NCBI GenBank assembly: GCA_032209605.1
Contig: JASFXZ010000001.1
Location: 35,034,619 to 35,098,618 of the forward strand
Direction: 5' to 3'
DNA: 64,000 bases
Source of the DNA: Mactromeris polynyma
Taxonomy: Eukaryota; Mollusca; Bivalvia; Venerida; Mactridae
Positions 47,690-57,908 of this stretch are shown one piece after another. Every line of letters starts with the position of its first letter. Position 1 is the stretch's first letter. The position numbers were made by a program, and so were the translations under genes. Below the pieces are notes generated by a model. That model saw only the letters and a list, made by a program, of their open reading frames with translations, had not been told where the DNA came from and did no database searches.

Positions 47690-47905
47690 TTTACGTATGT
47701 ACCCTTGAGCCTCCTCAAATGCCTTGTGTTTTATGGATTTTTGTTTTCCTGGAAGTCTGTGTGAAGAGACACGGTCTCATAATCATTCGGAAATCCTCGG
47801 CCAACTACGTCAAGTGCTATCCGAGTAACGAAGTGGTACGGAAATGCCCGAGAGCTGTCGAGAATGTCTCATAATGTGGCGTTTTCTGTAGCAAAATATT
47901 CTCTC
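47690..47905 (+). repeat. Interspersed repeat, copy 3, interrupted
   Basis: A diverged copy of the 8178 and 25505 repeats (GCCTTGTGTTTTATGGATTT..., CTCTCTCTTTT tail) with an 82-bp insertion in the middle. Apart from the insertion it aligns end to end. Confidence 0.7.
47774..47875. mobile_element. Small insertion with 10-bp direct repeats
   Basis: GTCTCATAAT occurs at 47774-47783 and 47866-47875, flanking 82 bp (47784-47865) absent from the other copies of the host repeat. The insert ends are weakly complementary (CATTCGG... and ...CGAGAAT). The duplication length would fit a MULE- or Merlin-type MITE. The superfamily is undetermined. Confidence 0.65.
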
Positions 47906-49590
47906 TCTTTTAAGAATTATGTACATTCTGACGCGACGTCATCATTTTGTAGCTCCCTTTTCGTGCAACAGCTCATATGTATTTCACGTGATAATCCATT
48001 ATATTTCTCCAGTTATTTCCAATGGGGTCCATAGGCCTACGGAATGAACTAAAAATCAAGGCCTCAAAATATTGCGTGCAACAATACTCTACGTTAGGCT
48101 TAACACCATCACCGAATGAAGTACTCAAGCAAGAAAGGAAACTATGACTAGACACTGTTACAATACAATAAGAGTTATAACAATAGCTAGATTTCCCTTT
48201 CTCGGTAATGTCTCTCGATGAATGCCAAGTCTTCATGTTCCGGTCATTCCTGATCACACTGTAGCATTGCCAGAATTTTTTAAGAATTTTACTTGATAGT
48301 CTCCCTTGATTATCCTTGCTTCTCTAAGGTGTGAGACTAATTGAATTGTCTCCCTTAGACAACGATCGTGGGGAATGCGTTACGGATAAACTCATCAGTA
48401 CTGGATCGATATTTGATGACTATTTAGTTGCTCTCAGCTGTTGGTGGAGTCATTATGTACGACACCTACAGTGGGCAATGACTATGCCATTCTTTGTAAC
48501 TGATTTTCCAGCCAAGTAGCTCTATCTGAAACAAATAGGCTAGGGGTAAATTAGTTCGTGCACACAAATATATTTAAATCTGATGAAAGCATTGTGCATA
48601 TTTGAATTACATGTATTCTAAAGAACCCTTCCAGGACAAACAGTTATAGTGTCTATTAATGATGCGATGTGGACGTGAACGTTATGCATTCCAACTCGAA
48701 CCTTCAACGTCTTGGTTGATGGACCGACACCATATGCTCTACACTGTCTCTCCTCTTTAGTACAAAATCTACAACAACTTCACGTGCATTCATTTTAATT
48801 TGTACAAAGTAAAGGGACATTTCAGTTACAATGACGACAGTACAAGTTATAATTCATGACTATTAAATAGTCCATGAAGTTTATGGAATCGCCGTGATTC
48901 GTAACGTAAATATCAAAGATTAATCGGATCACCTTAATTTTCGTTAAGGTTACGTACCCTTTATCGAAAGGTTAAAGATATATTATGCTCATTTTTTGTT
49001 CAATGTTTTAACGAAACAAACATGAAAAATATATTTCCTATAGCTAAGACACCAATAAACATGCATTAACAAAGAATGAACTCATAAAGTATTGTTCCAT
49101 ATTTGGCGAAAAAAGATCTTTGTACATCATAAAATTAATTTTTAACAATCAGGCTATTGTACGAGTTTTGTCTGTTAATAATATGGTAAAAAAAGATGTT
49201 TTCAATCAGTTATTCACAGCAACAGTTCTTATTAGAGATATTTTAGCTAATGCAACACTAATACTGGATGAAGCCAATTGAAAAATCCGCGTCAATATTA
49301 CAAACGTTGTTCGGGTGAAGAGAAACTGCCTTGGTGGTTAACGTAAGACTTGATTGGTTTAAACAACACTGATATCCAAATAGCAAAACCATGTTGGTAC
49401 GGCTGCGCTGTAAAATGACATTTTCGCAAGTAACGTGGGGCGGATAAGTAGTTCCAAAATGGACGCAGAAAGTGAATGTATGTAGTCCCTGTGAAAAGTA
49501 TGACAGAGATCTTTTCAATATTAGAAAATGATGCACACAAAACATTTAGATATTGTTGGAATGTGTTTGCATTATTAGGTGTCTTATAGT
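47906..49590. other. Non-coding, nothing recognised
   Basis: Frames of 62-95 codons at 47973-48257 (-) and 48331-48519 (+) have no domain and no supporting splice context. No repeats of note were seen. Confidence 0.5.
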
Positions 49591-51470
49591 AAACAGTGTT
49601 TACATGTAGCTTGTATTGGTAGGTATACATATTACTTGTTTGTATTTGTAGGTATGCATGTAGTTTGTATTGGTAGGTATACATATTACTTGTTTGTATT
49701 GGTAGGTTTACATGTATCTTGTATTGGTAGGTATACATGTTACTTGTTTGTATTTGTAGGTATGCATGTAGTTTGTATTGGTAGGTATACATGTTATTTG
49801 TTTGTATTGGTAGATATACATGTAGCTTGTATTGGTAGGTATACATGTTACTTGTTTGTATTTGGAGGTATGCATGTAGTTTGTATTGGTAGGTATACAT
49901 GTAGCTTGTATTGGTAGGTATGCATGTAGTTTGTATTGGTAGGTTTACATGTAGCTTGTATTGGTAGGTACACATGTTACTTGTTTGTATTTGTAGGTAT
50001 GTATGTAGTTTGCATTGGTAGGTATACATGTTACTTGTTTGTATTTGTAGGTATGTATGTAGTTTGTATTGGTAGGTTTACATGTAGCTTGTATTGGTAT
50101 GTATATATGTATCTTGTTCGTATTGGTAGATATATATGTAGCTTGTATTGGTAGGTATACATGTTACTTGTTTGTATTGGTAGGTATACATGTAGCTTGT
50201 ATTGGTAGGTATGCATGTAGTTTGTATTGGTAGGTTTACATGTAGCTTGTATTGGTAGGTACACATGTTACTTGTTTGTATTTGTAGGTATGTATGTAGT
50301 TTGTATTGGTAGGTATACATGTTACTTGTTTGTATTTGTAGGTATGTATGTAGTTTGTTTTGGTAGGTTTACATGTAGCTTGTATTGGTATGTATATATG
50401 TATCTTGTTCGTATTGGTAGATATATATGTAGCTTGTATTGGTAGGTATACATGTTACTTGTTTGTATTGGTAGGTATACATGTAGCTTGTATTGGTAGG
50501 TATACATGTTACTTGTTTGTATTTGTAGGTATACATGTAGCTTGTATTGGTAGGTATACATGTAGCTTGTATTGGTAGGTATACATGTAGCTTGTATTGG
50601 TAGGTATACATGTAACTTGTTTGTATTGGTAGGTTTACATGTAGCTTGTATTGGTAGGTATACATGTAGCTTGTATTGGTAGGTATACATGTAGCTTGTA
50701 TTGGTAGGTATACATGTTACTTGTTTGTATTGGTAGGTATACATGTAGATGGTATTGGTAGGTATACATGTAGCTTGTATTGGTAGGTATACATTTTACT
50801 TGCTTGTATTGGTAGGTTTACATGTAGCTTGTATTGGAAGGTATACATGTAGCTTGTATTGGTAGGTTTACATGTATCTTGTATTGGTAGGTATACATGT
50901 TACTTGTTTGTATTGGTAGGTTTACATGTATCTTGTATTGGTAGGTATACATGTTACTTGTTTGTATTGGTAGATATATATGTAGCTTGTATTGGTATGT
51001 ATACATGTTACTTGTTTGTATTGGTAGATATATATGTAGCTTGTATTGGTATGTATATATGTATCTTGTTCGTATTGGTAGATATATATGTAGCTTGTAT
51101 TGGTAGGTATACATGTTACTTGTATTGGTAGGTATACATGTAGCTTGTATTGGTAGGTATACATGTTACTTGTTTGCATTGGTAGGTATACATGTAGCTT
51201 GTATTGGTAGGTATACATGTTACTTGTTTGTATTGGTAGGTTTACATGTATCTTGTATTGGTAGGTATACATGTTACTTGTTTGTATTGATAGATATATA
51301 TGTAGCTTGTATTGGTACGTATATATGTATCTTGTTCGTATTGGTAGATATACATGTAGCTTGTATTGGAAGGTATACATGTTACTTGTTTGTATTTGTA
51401 AATGTACATGTATCTTGTATTGGTAGGAATACATGTAGCTTGGTTGTATTTGTAAATATACATGTAGTTT
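49591..51470 (+). repeat. Minisatellite, 24-29 bp units around TTGTATTGGTAGGTATACATG
   Basis: Some seventy units of TTGTATTGGTAGGTATACAT with endings GTAGC, GTTACTTG, GTATC or GTAGT, so unit length alternates between about 24 and 29 bp. Longer stretches (for example around 49980-50160 and 50250-50440) recur nearly intact, showing higher-order duplication. Long frames in both strands (YTYQYK or CIGRYTC periodic strings) are artefacts of the repeat. Confidence 0.92.
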
Positions 51471-51484
51471 TCAAATACCTTTAT

Positions 51485-51510
51485 TGCTCGCACCGAGTGG
51501 TGTTGTATTA
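51485..51510 (+). repeat. Isolated unit of the 2.9-kb minisatellite
   Basis: GCTCGCACCGAGTGGTGTTG followed by TATTA matches the 2.9-kb array unit, 48 kb away, with one or two differences. It sits at the edge of a different minisatellite. Confidence 0.75.
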
Positions 51511-51541
51511 AACACATGGATACAAAGGTAATGACCAAATA

Positions 51542-51635
51542 TACCTCATGCTTATTCTGGTTCCCTGCCTCAATATCGTAAAAGTATATATTTATACGAA
51601 GAAAGTATAGGCAGGGAACCAGACTACCTCATGCT
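51542..51635. mobile_element. Mini-element with 15-bp inverted repeats
   Basis: TCTGGTTCCCTGCCT (51556-51570) and its exact complement (51609-51623) bound 38 bp. The direct repeat TACCTCATGCT flanks them at 51542-51552 and 51625-51635. One to three bases lie between the direct and inverted repeats, so the exact element ends are uncertain. Confidence 0.6.
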
Positions 51636-52155
51636 ATGAACTTTTTATCCAAAAGAACCATAATGTAAAGATCTTATTCCTAAAACACAACACCGGAAAC
51701 AAGAGTGTGCACGGAAAATCTTATTTTTTATGATTTTATTGATATCATTTTGAAAAAAAACTTGATAGCATGATCTAGTATACTTTTTCTCCATTCCAAA
51801 AATACTTTTGATTTAAAAAATACTCTACAATACAAAATTGTGTGTGGATTTACCGAAGTAAAACGTCATTGAAAGTAATTCTACAAATTTACTATACAGT
51901 GTATACAGTTAATCCATGTCAGTGTGTATTGATAAACTTCTCATTACATATGCCAAGGGTATCGCCTCTCTCTCGTCTTCCACTCTCCCTCCCAACATTG
52001 CTCCAATTATTTTATGTTGAAAATTTAAATTGGTATCTAAATATACAGCAATCATAAATCGTAAATGAGTTCCAGCCTGTATCATTCCGACGGCTCGGGC
52101 GCGTTCTTCTTCAGTCATTCTCACCATGTTTTGTGTTTTTCAAAAAGGATTTTCA
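51636..52155. other. Non-coding, nothing recognised
   Basis: AT-rich spacer before the LINE fragment. No domain-bearing frame. Confidence 0.45.
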
Positions 52156-53545
52156 TCAGCAATGACAAAAGTGTACACGAACACGTGCACATATGTGTCC
52201 ATGCCCCGCACGTGCAAAACGTGCTATAAACGTCAATACGCCTAATACGATTAATTTCATAGCGAGCCGGCTAAATAAATCAATAATTCGCTGCAATACC
52301 TGTTCAAATATCGGTATGTGAAATTTTGTGTGAATACATGCATTATTAGAAAAAAAATAATACAATATAAACTGGCCGATTAGGAATTTTGTTGAGTGTA
52401 TATCTAACAAGCCAATAATGCATAAATCTCTTATCAGAGTTGACGATTGCTAACCTTAGTAAACTGACGCACTGAACGCGAGGGGTATCCAGAATTAACT
52501 TGGAGAACAAGGGTAAACCAAGATAAGTAATTATACACTCAAACATCGATTTCCGCTGATCACTATTTACAGGACAGTAGAGAAGCAGATGTAGTACTAT
52601 ATTGTCTGTCAAATTTGAGCACTTTGTACACATTTGCATATAACTTTCGGAGTATAATTTTCCGATAACTTAGACCAGCTTCCAACTAATATTCGTCTGT
52701 TTAGAATTGCCTCTTGAGGTTTGCCATAACACACATGGTCCGTCAACGTTCATTATATCACCAAGTAAACCTACTTCATCTTTTTCTACTAGTCTATCCA
52801 ATATATATATCGGTGTTCAACTTTCATCACATATTCTTTAAGCATGGTTTTCCAAACATATTTTGTAGGGAATGTTCCTTTATTTATATAAATGTTCAAA
52901 ACTTCGACAAGATTATACTTATGTCTGGTACAAATCCAAGTGAACATACATCAAATTTCATGAAACGAGTAAGTCGGTTGTCAACACACTTTTTGCTAGA
53001 TATGTGTTGGGAAGGCGGCATAGTTGACCCAAAAGATGAAGTTTTTTAAATTCGACAATTGTTTCGATAGATGTTACTTTCAGCGTACATAAGGCAAAGT
53101 CTGAGCTTGTATTGCGTTGTAATGTCTGCATATATCTAACACAGAATCTATGTGACCGTTCCAACTGCAATATGTCTGTTTCAGAGTAACTACTCCAAAG
53201 CTCACACACATACAAACTCTTGGGTAACACGATTGAGTTACATATAATCTTGGAAGACAATGGACTCAGCCCCAGAGGGTGAACACCACTATTACAAATA
53301 CTTAAAAATGGTCCTCTCAATTTAACACACGCATCTTCAATACATTTTTTTGTCGTCATATAGGGGTCACATTTAATACCAAGATGAACATAGCTACCTG
53401 CTTCATTCACAACTTGATCGCCAAGCAAAAAGTGTCTGTTTTTGGTATCATATTTGGTTTCATTAAACACGATAACAGAGCATTTACTGGCATTATACTG
53501 AAAACGCCAACGATTAGCATACGAATTGCATATACAAAAATGTAT
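52156..53545 (-). mobile_element. 5'-truncated non-LTR retrotransposon, C-terminal part
   Basis: The minus-strand frames begin ANRWRFQYNASKCSVIVFNE, the segment just after the reverse-transcriptase catalytic motifs. They continue through GSYVHLGIKCDPYMTTKKC and LSSKIICNSIVLPKSLYVCE, and after decay and frameshifts near 52650-52960 reach MCTKCSNLTDNIVLHLLLYC, the C-terminal CX2C...H...C knuckle. Such proteins (endonuclease plus reverse transcriptase) copy the element by target-primed reverse transcription. The endonuclease and the RT core are absent here. A jockey/CR1-like clade is likely but not certain. Confidence 0.75.
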
Positions 53546-53554
53546 TCATCATAG

Positions 53555-53765
53555 TTAGTAGCGCAGTTAGTAGAGTGCTACAATGTCCCCCGGTAGATCC
53601 GGATTCGATTCCCGGGTTAGGCAGGTTATTGGCTACGGTCTTGTTTTCCACATGTGGAGAAGTTGTCAGTTGCTTGTGATAGAGCAAGTTATTACGGGTT
53701 GTTAATAATTAATATCTGGGAAAACTCGTTAGGTCAACCACGGACCTGATGGTTTATAGGTCCGT
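53555..53765 (+). repeat. tRNA-derived SINE
   Basis: A-box region TAGCGCAGTTAGTAGAGTG, then B-box GATTCGATTCCCGGG, then the shared body segment CCACATGTGGAGAAGTTGTC, then TGGGAAAACTCGTTAGGTCAA. The body segment is identical over 20 bases to that in the SINE at 36200-36410, while the heads differ. That indicates a conserved central domain. Confidence 0.75.
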
Positions 53766-54508
53766 GGGTCAACTGACCGTCGTATATATGATTGAATTGT
53801 TGAAAAACGGCGTAATGTCCGATGAAAACAAACACACGTAATTGTAATCACATCCTACACACCTAATGTGTACATACATACAAAAGGGTTGGACCAAAAG
53901 TGTTAACAGTATTATCTAGGGCCCTCCCCTACATATTGCAGATTATAACTACAATTAATGTGGCTAAAAAATAATGGTTTATTTGTGCATAAGAAATTTT
54001 AGATTTATGAAACTAACTTAATTAGCCCTGGCTAAGCCTCTGTATGCTGGTTTTGACTTGTTGATTCGTATCTATTATATTAATTCGTATTTGGCATATT
54101 TAAGTACAATAATACAAAAACTGGATGTTATTAATTACTGTAAAAGCAATGAACATATTTTTTGCACGCTATGTATGAGGCCCGCTAACCGTGCATCTTA
54201 TAAGATCAACGTGCAGTACGTCAAATATGAATGCGTCGCACAAAAAAGTGTACTTTACACACAGCATATTGAACAACTACTTTGTAAAGCCCTTAAAATA
54301 AAAATACAGAACAGCGAGAACGAAATGTGTGTTTCAAGAACTACGTCACTAGCGTAACAACGTAGGGGCCTATATACACACACATGTATACACATCTAGT
54401 ATACTATTCTGAACAATGTACTTTATTCACAATGTAAATTGTATCCGCGCCCCAATCTCTATCAATTCAATGTTACACAAAGTGTCTACACAAGGCGTTA
54501 CCGTTATA
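53766..54508. other. Non-coding, nothing firm recognised
   Basis: A 99-codon plus-strand frame at 54058-54357 has no domain signature and no clear splice sites. Nothing else was seen. Confidence 0.4.
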
Positions 54509-55530
54509 ATGTCTCCAATGGTTACCGCTGTGTGTTTTGCAAGCACCGTTTTGATTGGCTTACCTGGGGCACATCCTGTGTCGTCATCGTGTAAAATCAA
54601 ATTCACGAGGATATCTACTGAAAAGGTAAGACCTGAATTTTAAATTCTTCGAACAAAATGCATTTTTCTTTAAATTAGAGATCAGAGATGTTGTAGTTCT
54701 TTTGCATCCGACTCAGACATATGTATGGACAATGTTTGCATGTTACATTACTGCATAAAAGTGTTTATCTGAGTTGAAAAAATGAAGAATGATTTAATCC
54801 CCTCATCCTTTTATGAGTTCCCTGGTTGACCGGCTAGGGGTCAAACCATCAATGCTATATGGTGATCATTTTTTGTGATGTTTATTTTTGCAATTTATGC
54901 AATGCATTGTGTGCACATATTTCAAAATGTAAAGATTTATGACTAAGATATTGATGTCCATTGGTAATTTGAAACCTGACGCAAATATAATTGTTGTCAT
55001 GAGACTTTCACTGTACTCTTTCTTCCGAACCAATTTAAGGCTTACTATATGGGTTTTTATTCCAAATGTCTTCAAAACCAAGTTTGGTCTTACTATTGAG
55101 GTTTTACTGTACCTCGGATTTTTTCAGAACAAAGATGCATGGTCTCACTATTGAGATATATATCAGTGTATTCAACATAGCAAATTCTATATTTGTCAAT
55201 ACCCTCCTTTATTTGCAAATTAAGGTCAGAATATTTAATAACTGGTGCAACATTGTGAATGCAAAACAGTACTAAAACTGTTTTTGTTGTATTATGCATC
55301 TTATTTAATATATCCTTAATATTACAAGCATGAACTTTCTTTGATTATCTCTGCCTTAAATACTTGACGGTCTTGGATTGTCTAGTTTATTTTACCCTAA
55401 AGTCAACCTGTTACATGCATTTTTTTGTATCTTTCAGTCAGACTACACATATTATACACACAAGCTTAAAGGTTTATACTTGCCAGTTGAAAGTTACCAG
55501 AATGATTTCTGTGTTATATTTTGCATCTTG
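54509..55530 (+). CDS. Two candidate exons of an unidentified, possibly secreted protein
   Basis: Exon a (54509-54625) runs from an ATG through a hydrophobic, signal-peptide-like segment (AVCFASTVLIGLPGA) to a GTAAGA donor in phase 0. Exon b (55438-55530) lies between TTTCAG and GTAAGTT, is open in phase 0 and encodes SDYTYYTHKLKGLYLPVESY followed by a Cys-containing end. The matching phases and good splice signals support a gene. I recognise no domain. A third open segment after an acceptor at 55739 (ESPRMPQHPGLNL) might follow before a MITE. The downstream repeat exon at 57250 needs a different phase, so any connection would need a missing exon. Confidence 0.3.
55080..55115 (+). repeat. MITE end fragment
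   Basis: CTTACTATTGAGGTTTTACTGTA matches the right end of the mariner-like MITE at 16034-16215. Confidence 0.5.
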
Positions 55531-55809
55531 GTAAGTTGTTTTATTATTTTTAAGTAGTTTTATGTGAAACAAATAATATTTTATGGATGGCCTAAAATGC
55601 ACATGTAATTATTGCTGGATTTTGAAATAGTTCACACAAATGTTCCTTGTGTAGTTCTCTGCTTACTGTATGTATAGTGAGAAAACTTAATTCTTCTAAT
55701 CTGAAACTGCCAGTATGATTGCCAATTTATTTCACAGGAAAGTCCAAGGATGCCCCAGCATCCAGGTTTAAACCTGGCTGTCAAGGGCAATGTCACTTTT
55801 CACCTGTTG

Positions 55810-55980
55810 GTATACAGTATCAACTCAATAATAAGACCATCCTTGGAAACCTAGAAAACTGGGCTTAATGTGGAGGTGGTCTTAATTTTGAGATTTAATA
55901 AAATGGTGAAAATTGACCTGAAAATTGTGTTCTTAATTTTGAGGTGGTTTATTATTGAGGTGGTCTTTAGTATTACCATT
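55810..55980. mobile_element. Degenerate mariner-like MITE
   Basis: It begins TATACAGTATCAACTCAATA and contains repeated and inverted GGTGGTCTTA/AAGACCA segments ending TTTAGTATTACC, as in the 16.0-kb MITE. The ends are diverged. Confidence 0.5.
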
Positions 55981-56269
55981 TATTTTTAATCCTGAATTAC
56001 CTATTATTGTTAAAAATGCCGAGATGTTGAGTTTCAGTAATATAAGAAAATGAGGTCGCATGACAGAATATTTCCGGAAAGTTTGACAGTTTATTGCAGT
56101 GAAATATGTATTCCTCTAGATTGCTATTCTCATATTCACCTTGTTGTTGATTCTGTATTGTAGGTTGTGCTATAAGAGGATTATGGGGATGTGATAATTG
56201 GTATGTATATTTCATGTATTTATTCAGAGGCTGTGATTTCATTTTAAGTTGAGTGTGAAACATGTTGGC

Positions 56270-56640
56270 TAGAATGTGTCCGTCTGTCTGACTTGATTAT
56301 CTCCCCTAGCTGTTCATTAAACTCTACCATCATAAGTGTTGCTTGATGATGGATATTTGGATAAAATGAGCATTTCATATTGAAAACATGGTTGGTTGTC
56401 TGAGCATGGACAAAGTGAGCTATTAGGGTCGCATTATGTGTCCATCTTTGTCCATCAACAATGTTAGCACTCCCGAGATCACATCTTTACTTGATATGCA
56501 TGAACTTTGGTCAGAATGTTTGTTTTGATGAAATCAGGACCAAGTTTGAAACAGATTGTGTCACCATGGTCACTTCCCTGTTACTTAGTAGTGCCCTATC
56601 TATGTGTACCTAATATGCTATCATTTCTATGTGAATGTTT
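56270..56640 (+). repeat. Probable interspersed repeat
   Basis: Sequence such as GAACTTTGGTCAGAATGTTTG and AAAGTGAGCTATTAGGGTCGC resembles an interspersed repeat I associate with bivalve genomes. No internal copy was found in this window, so the call rests on recognition only. Confidence 0.35.
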
Positions 56641-56791
56641 AAATCTTCATTTTTGTCTCCAAAAATAACTATAAGTTTAATACATACATTGGCTTTGAAA
56701 AACATCATATCATTGACTAGCAAACTTATACAAATGTAAAGTTGTCAACTAAAAGTCTGCCCATTTATTTCAAGCAATTTGTGCTTATCAT

Positions 56792-56887
56792 GTCTTAATT
56801 CATCCTCGGTACCCAGGCTATTCATAACATTATGTATATCATAATGTAATGTTATGAATAGCCTGGGTACCGAGGATGGTCTTAATT
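56792..56887. mobile_element. Hairpin MITE with 32-bp arms and 9-bp target duplication
   Basis: Arms 56801-56832 and 56847-56878 are perfect complements (CATCCTCGGTACCCAGGCTA...) around a 14-base loop. GTCTTAATT flanks the 78-bp hairpin on both sides (56792-56800 and 56879-56887). This is a complete transposition footprint in under 100 bp. Confidence 0.85.
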
Positions 56888-56999
56888 ATGAATGCTAATT
56901 TTATATGCATTGTCAAGATTTTATTTGGGCAAAACATTTGTCCTGAGACTGAGAGATGTAATGGTATTTTAGCACACAGTCAACGTTTTAATGAGTAAC

Positions 57000-57140
57000 T
57001 TTGTGGTCGGAGGGTAGAGTACCTGACTTCTGATCCAAAGGTCATGAATTGGAATCCCTTTGGGCAATTTGATACATGTCACTCACTCGCCTTAATACAC
57101 CAAGACAAATGCTGTGATCTCTGACCTCTGTCAGCATAGC
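57000..57140 (+). repeat. tRNA-like SINE, degenerate
   Basis: TGTGGTCGGAGGGTAGAGTA resembles an A-box/D-arm, and GAATTGGAATCCC a worn B-box at the right distance. The body holds CTCACTCGCCTTAATACACC. No matching copy in this window. Confidence 0.4.
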
Positions 57141-57249
57141 TAAATAATTAAATATTTTTTATGTGTGTTGTGGTGTAAAATTAATTTAGTCTCATATAAG
57201 TCAATAAAATTTGCAATTAGACTTTTCTATTTATTGTTTGATATTTCAG

Positions 57250-57866
57250 TGGACCTTAGCTCAGATACATCCACACCAGTGACATATGATGATAATTCAG
57301 TACCAGTAACATATGATGATAATACAGTACCAGTGACAGATGATGATAATACAGTACCAGTGACAGGTGATGATAATACAGTACCAGTGACAGATGATGA
57401 TAGTACAGTACCAGTGACAGATGATGATAATTCAGTACCAGTGACAGATGATGATAATTCAGTACCAGTGACAGATGATGATAATTCAGTACCAGTGACA
57501 GGTGATGATAATACAGTACCAGTGACAGATGATGATAATACAGTACCAGTGACAGATGATGATAATTCAGTACCAGTGACAGGTGATGATAATACAGTAC
57601 CAGTGACAGATGATGATAACACAGTATCAGTGACAGATGATGATAGTACAGTACCAGTGACAGATGATGATAATACAGTATCAGTGACAGATGATGATAA
57701 TACAGTATCAGTGACAGATGATGATAATACAGTACCAGTGGCAGATGATGATAATACAGTACCATTGACAGATGATGATAGTACAGTACCAGTGGCAGAT
57801 GATGATAACACAGTACCAGTGACAGATGATGATAATACAGTAACAGGGACAGATGATGATAATACA
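57250..57866 (+). CDS. Exon of D/T/V/P-rich 9-residue tandem repeats
   Basis: Bounded by a TTTCAG acceptor (57249) and a GTAAGT donor (57867), and open only in the frame that starts in phase 1 and ends in phase 0. It encodes VDLSSDTSTP and then about 21 repeats of VPVTDDDNT with N/S, T/A and Y/G substitutions (27-bp units). The composition is acidic and Thr-rich, suggesting an extracellular, possibly O-glycosylated or calcium-binding linker; that role is inference. Good splice sites around a stop-free repeat favour a real exon. However, the opposite strand is also open, and exons joining it in phase were not found. Confidence 0.45.
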
Positions 57867-57908
57867 GTAAGTAGTTACATGTTTAGCTTGTCTGTTTCAG
57901 ACAGATGA

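Noticed and set aside
48331..48519. 62-codon plus-strand frame containing a Trp-rich stretch
   Set aside because: No domain, no neighbouring exons and no conserved repeat link. Compatible with chance.
49298..51538. Tyr/Gln/Lys-rich and Gly/Arg/Tyr-rich frames
   Set aside because: Products of the GGTAGGTATACATG minisatellite, open on both strands.
57227..57811. Minus-strand 194- and 169-codon frames
   Set aside because: Antisense readings of the 27-bp repeat exon. The plus strand has the splice signals.
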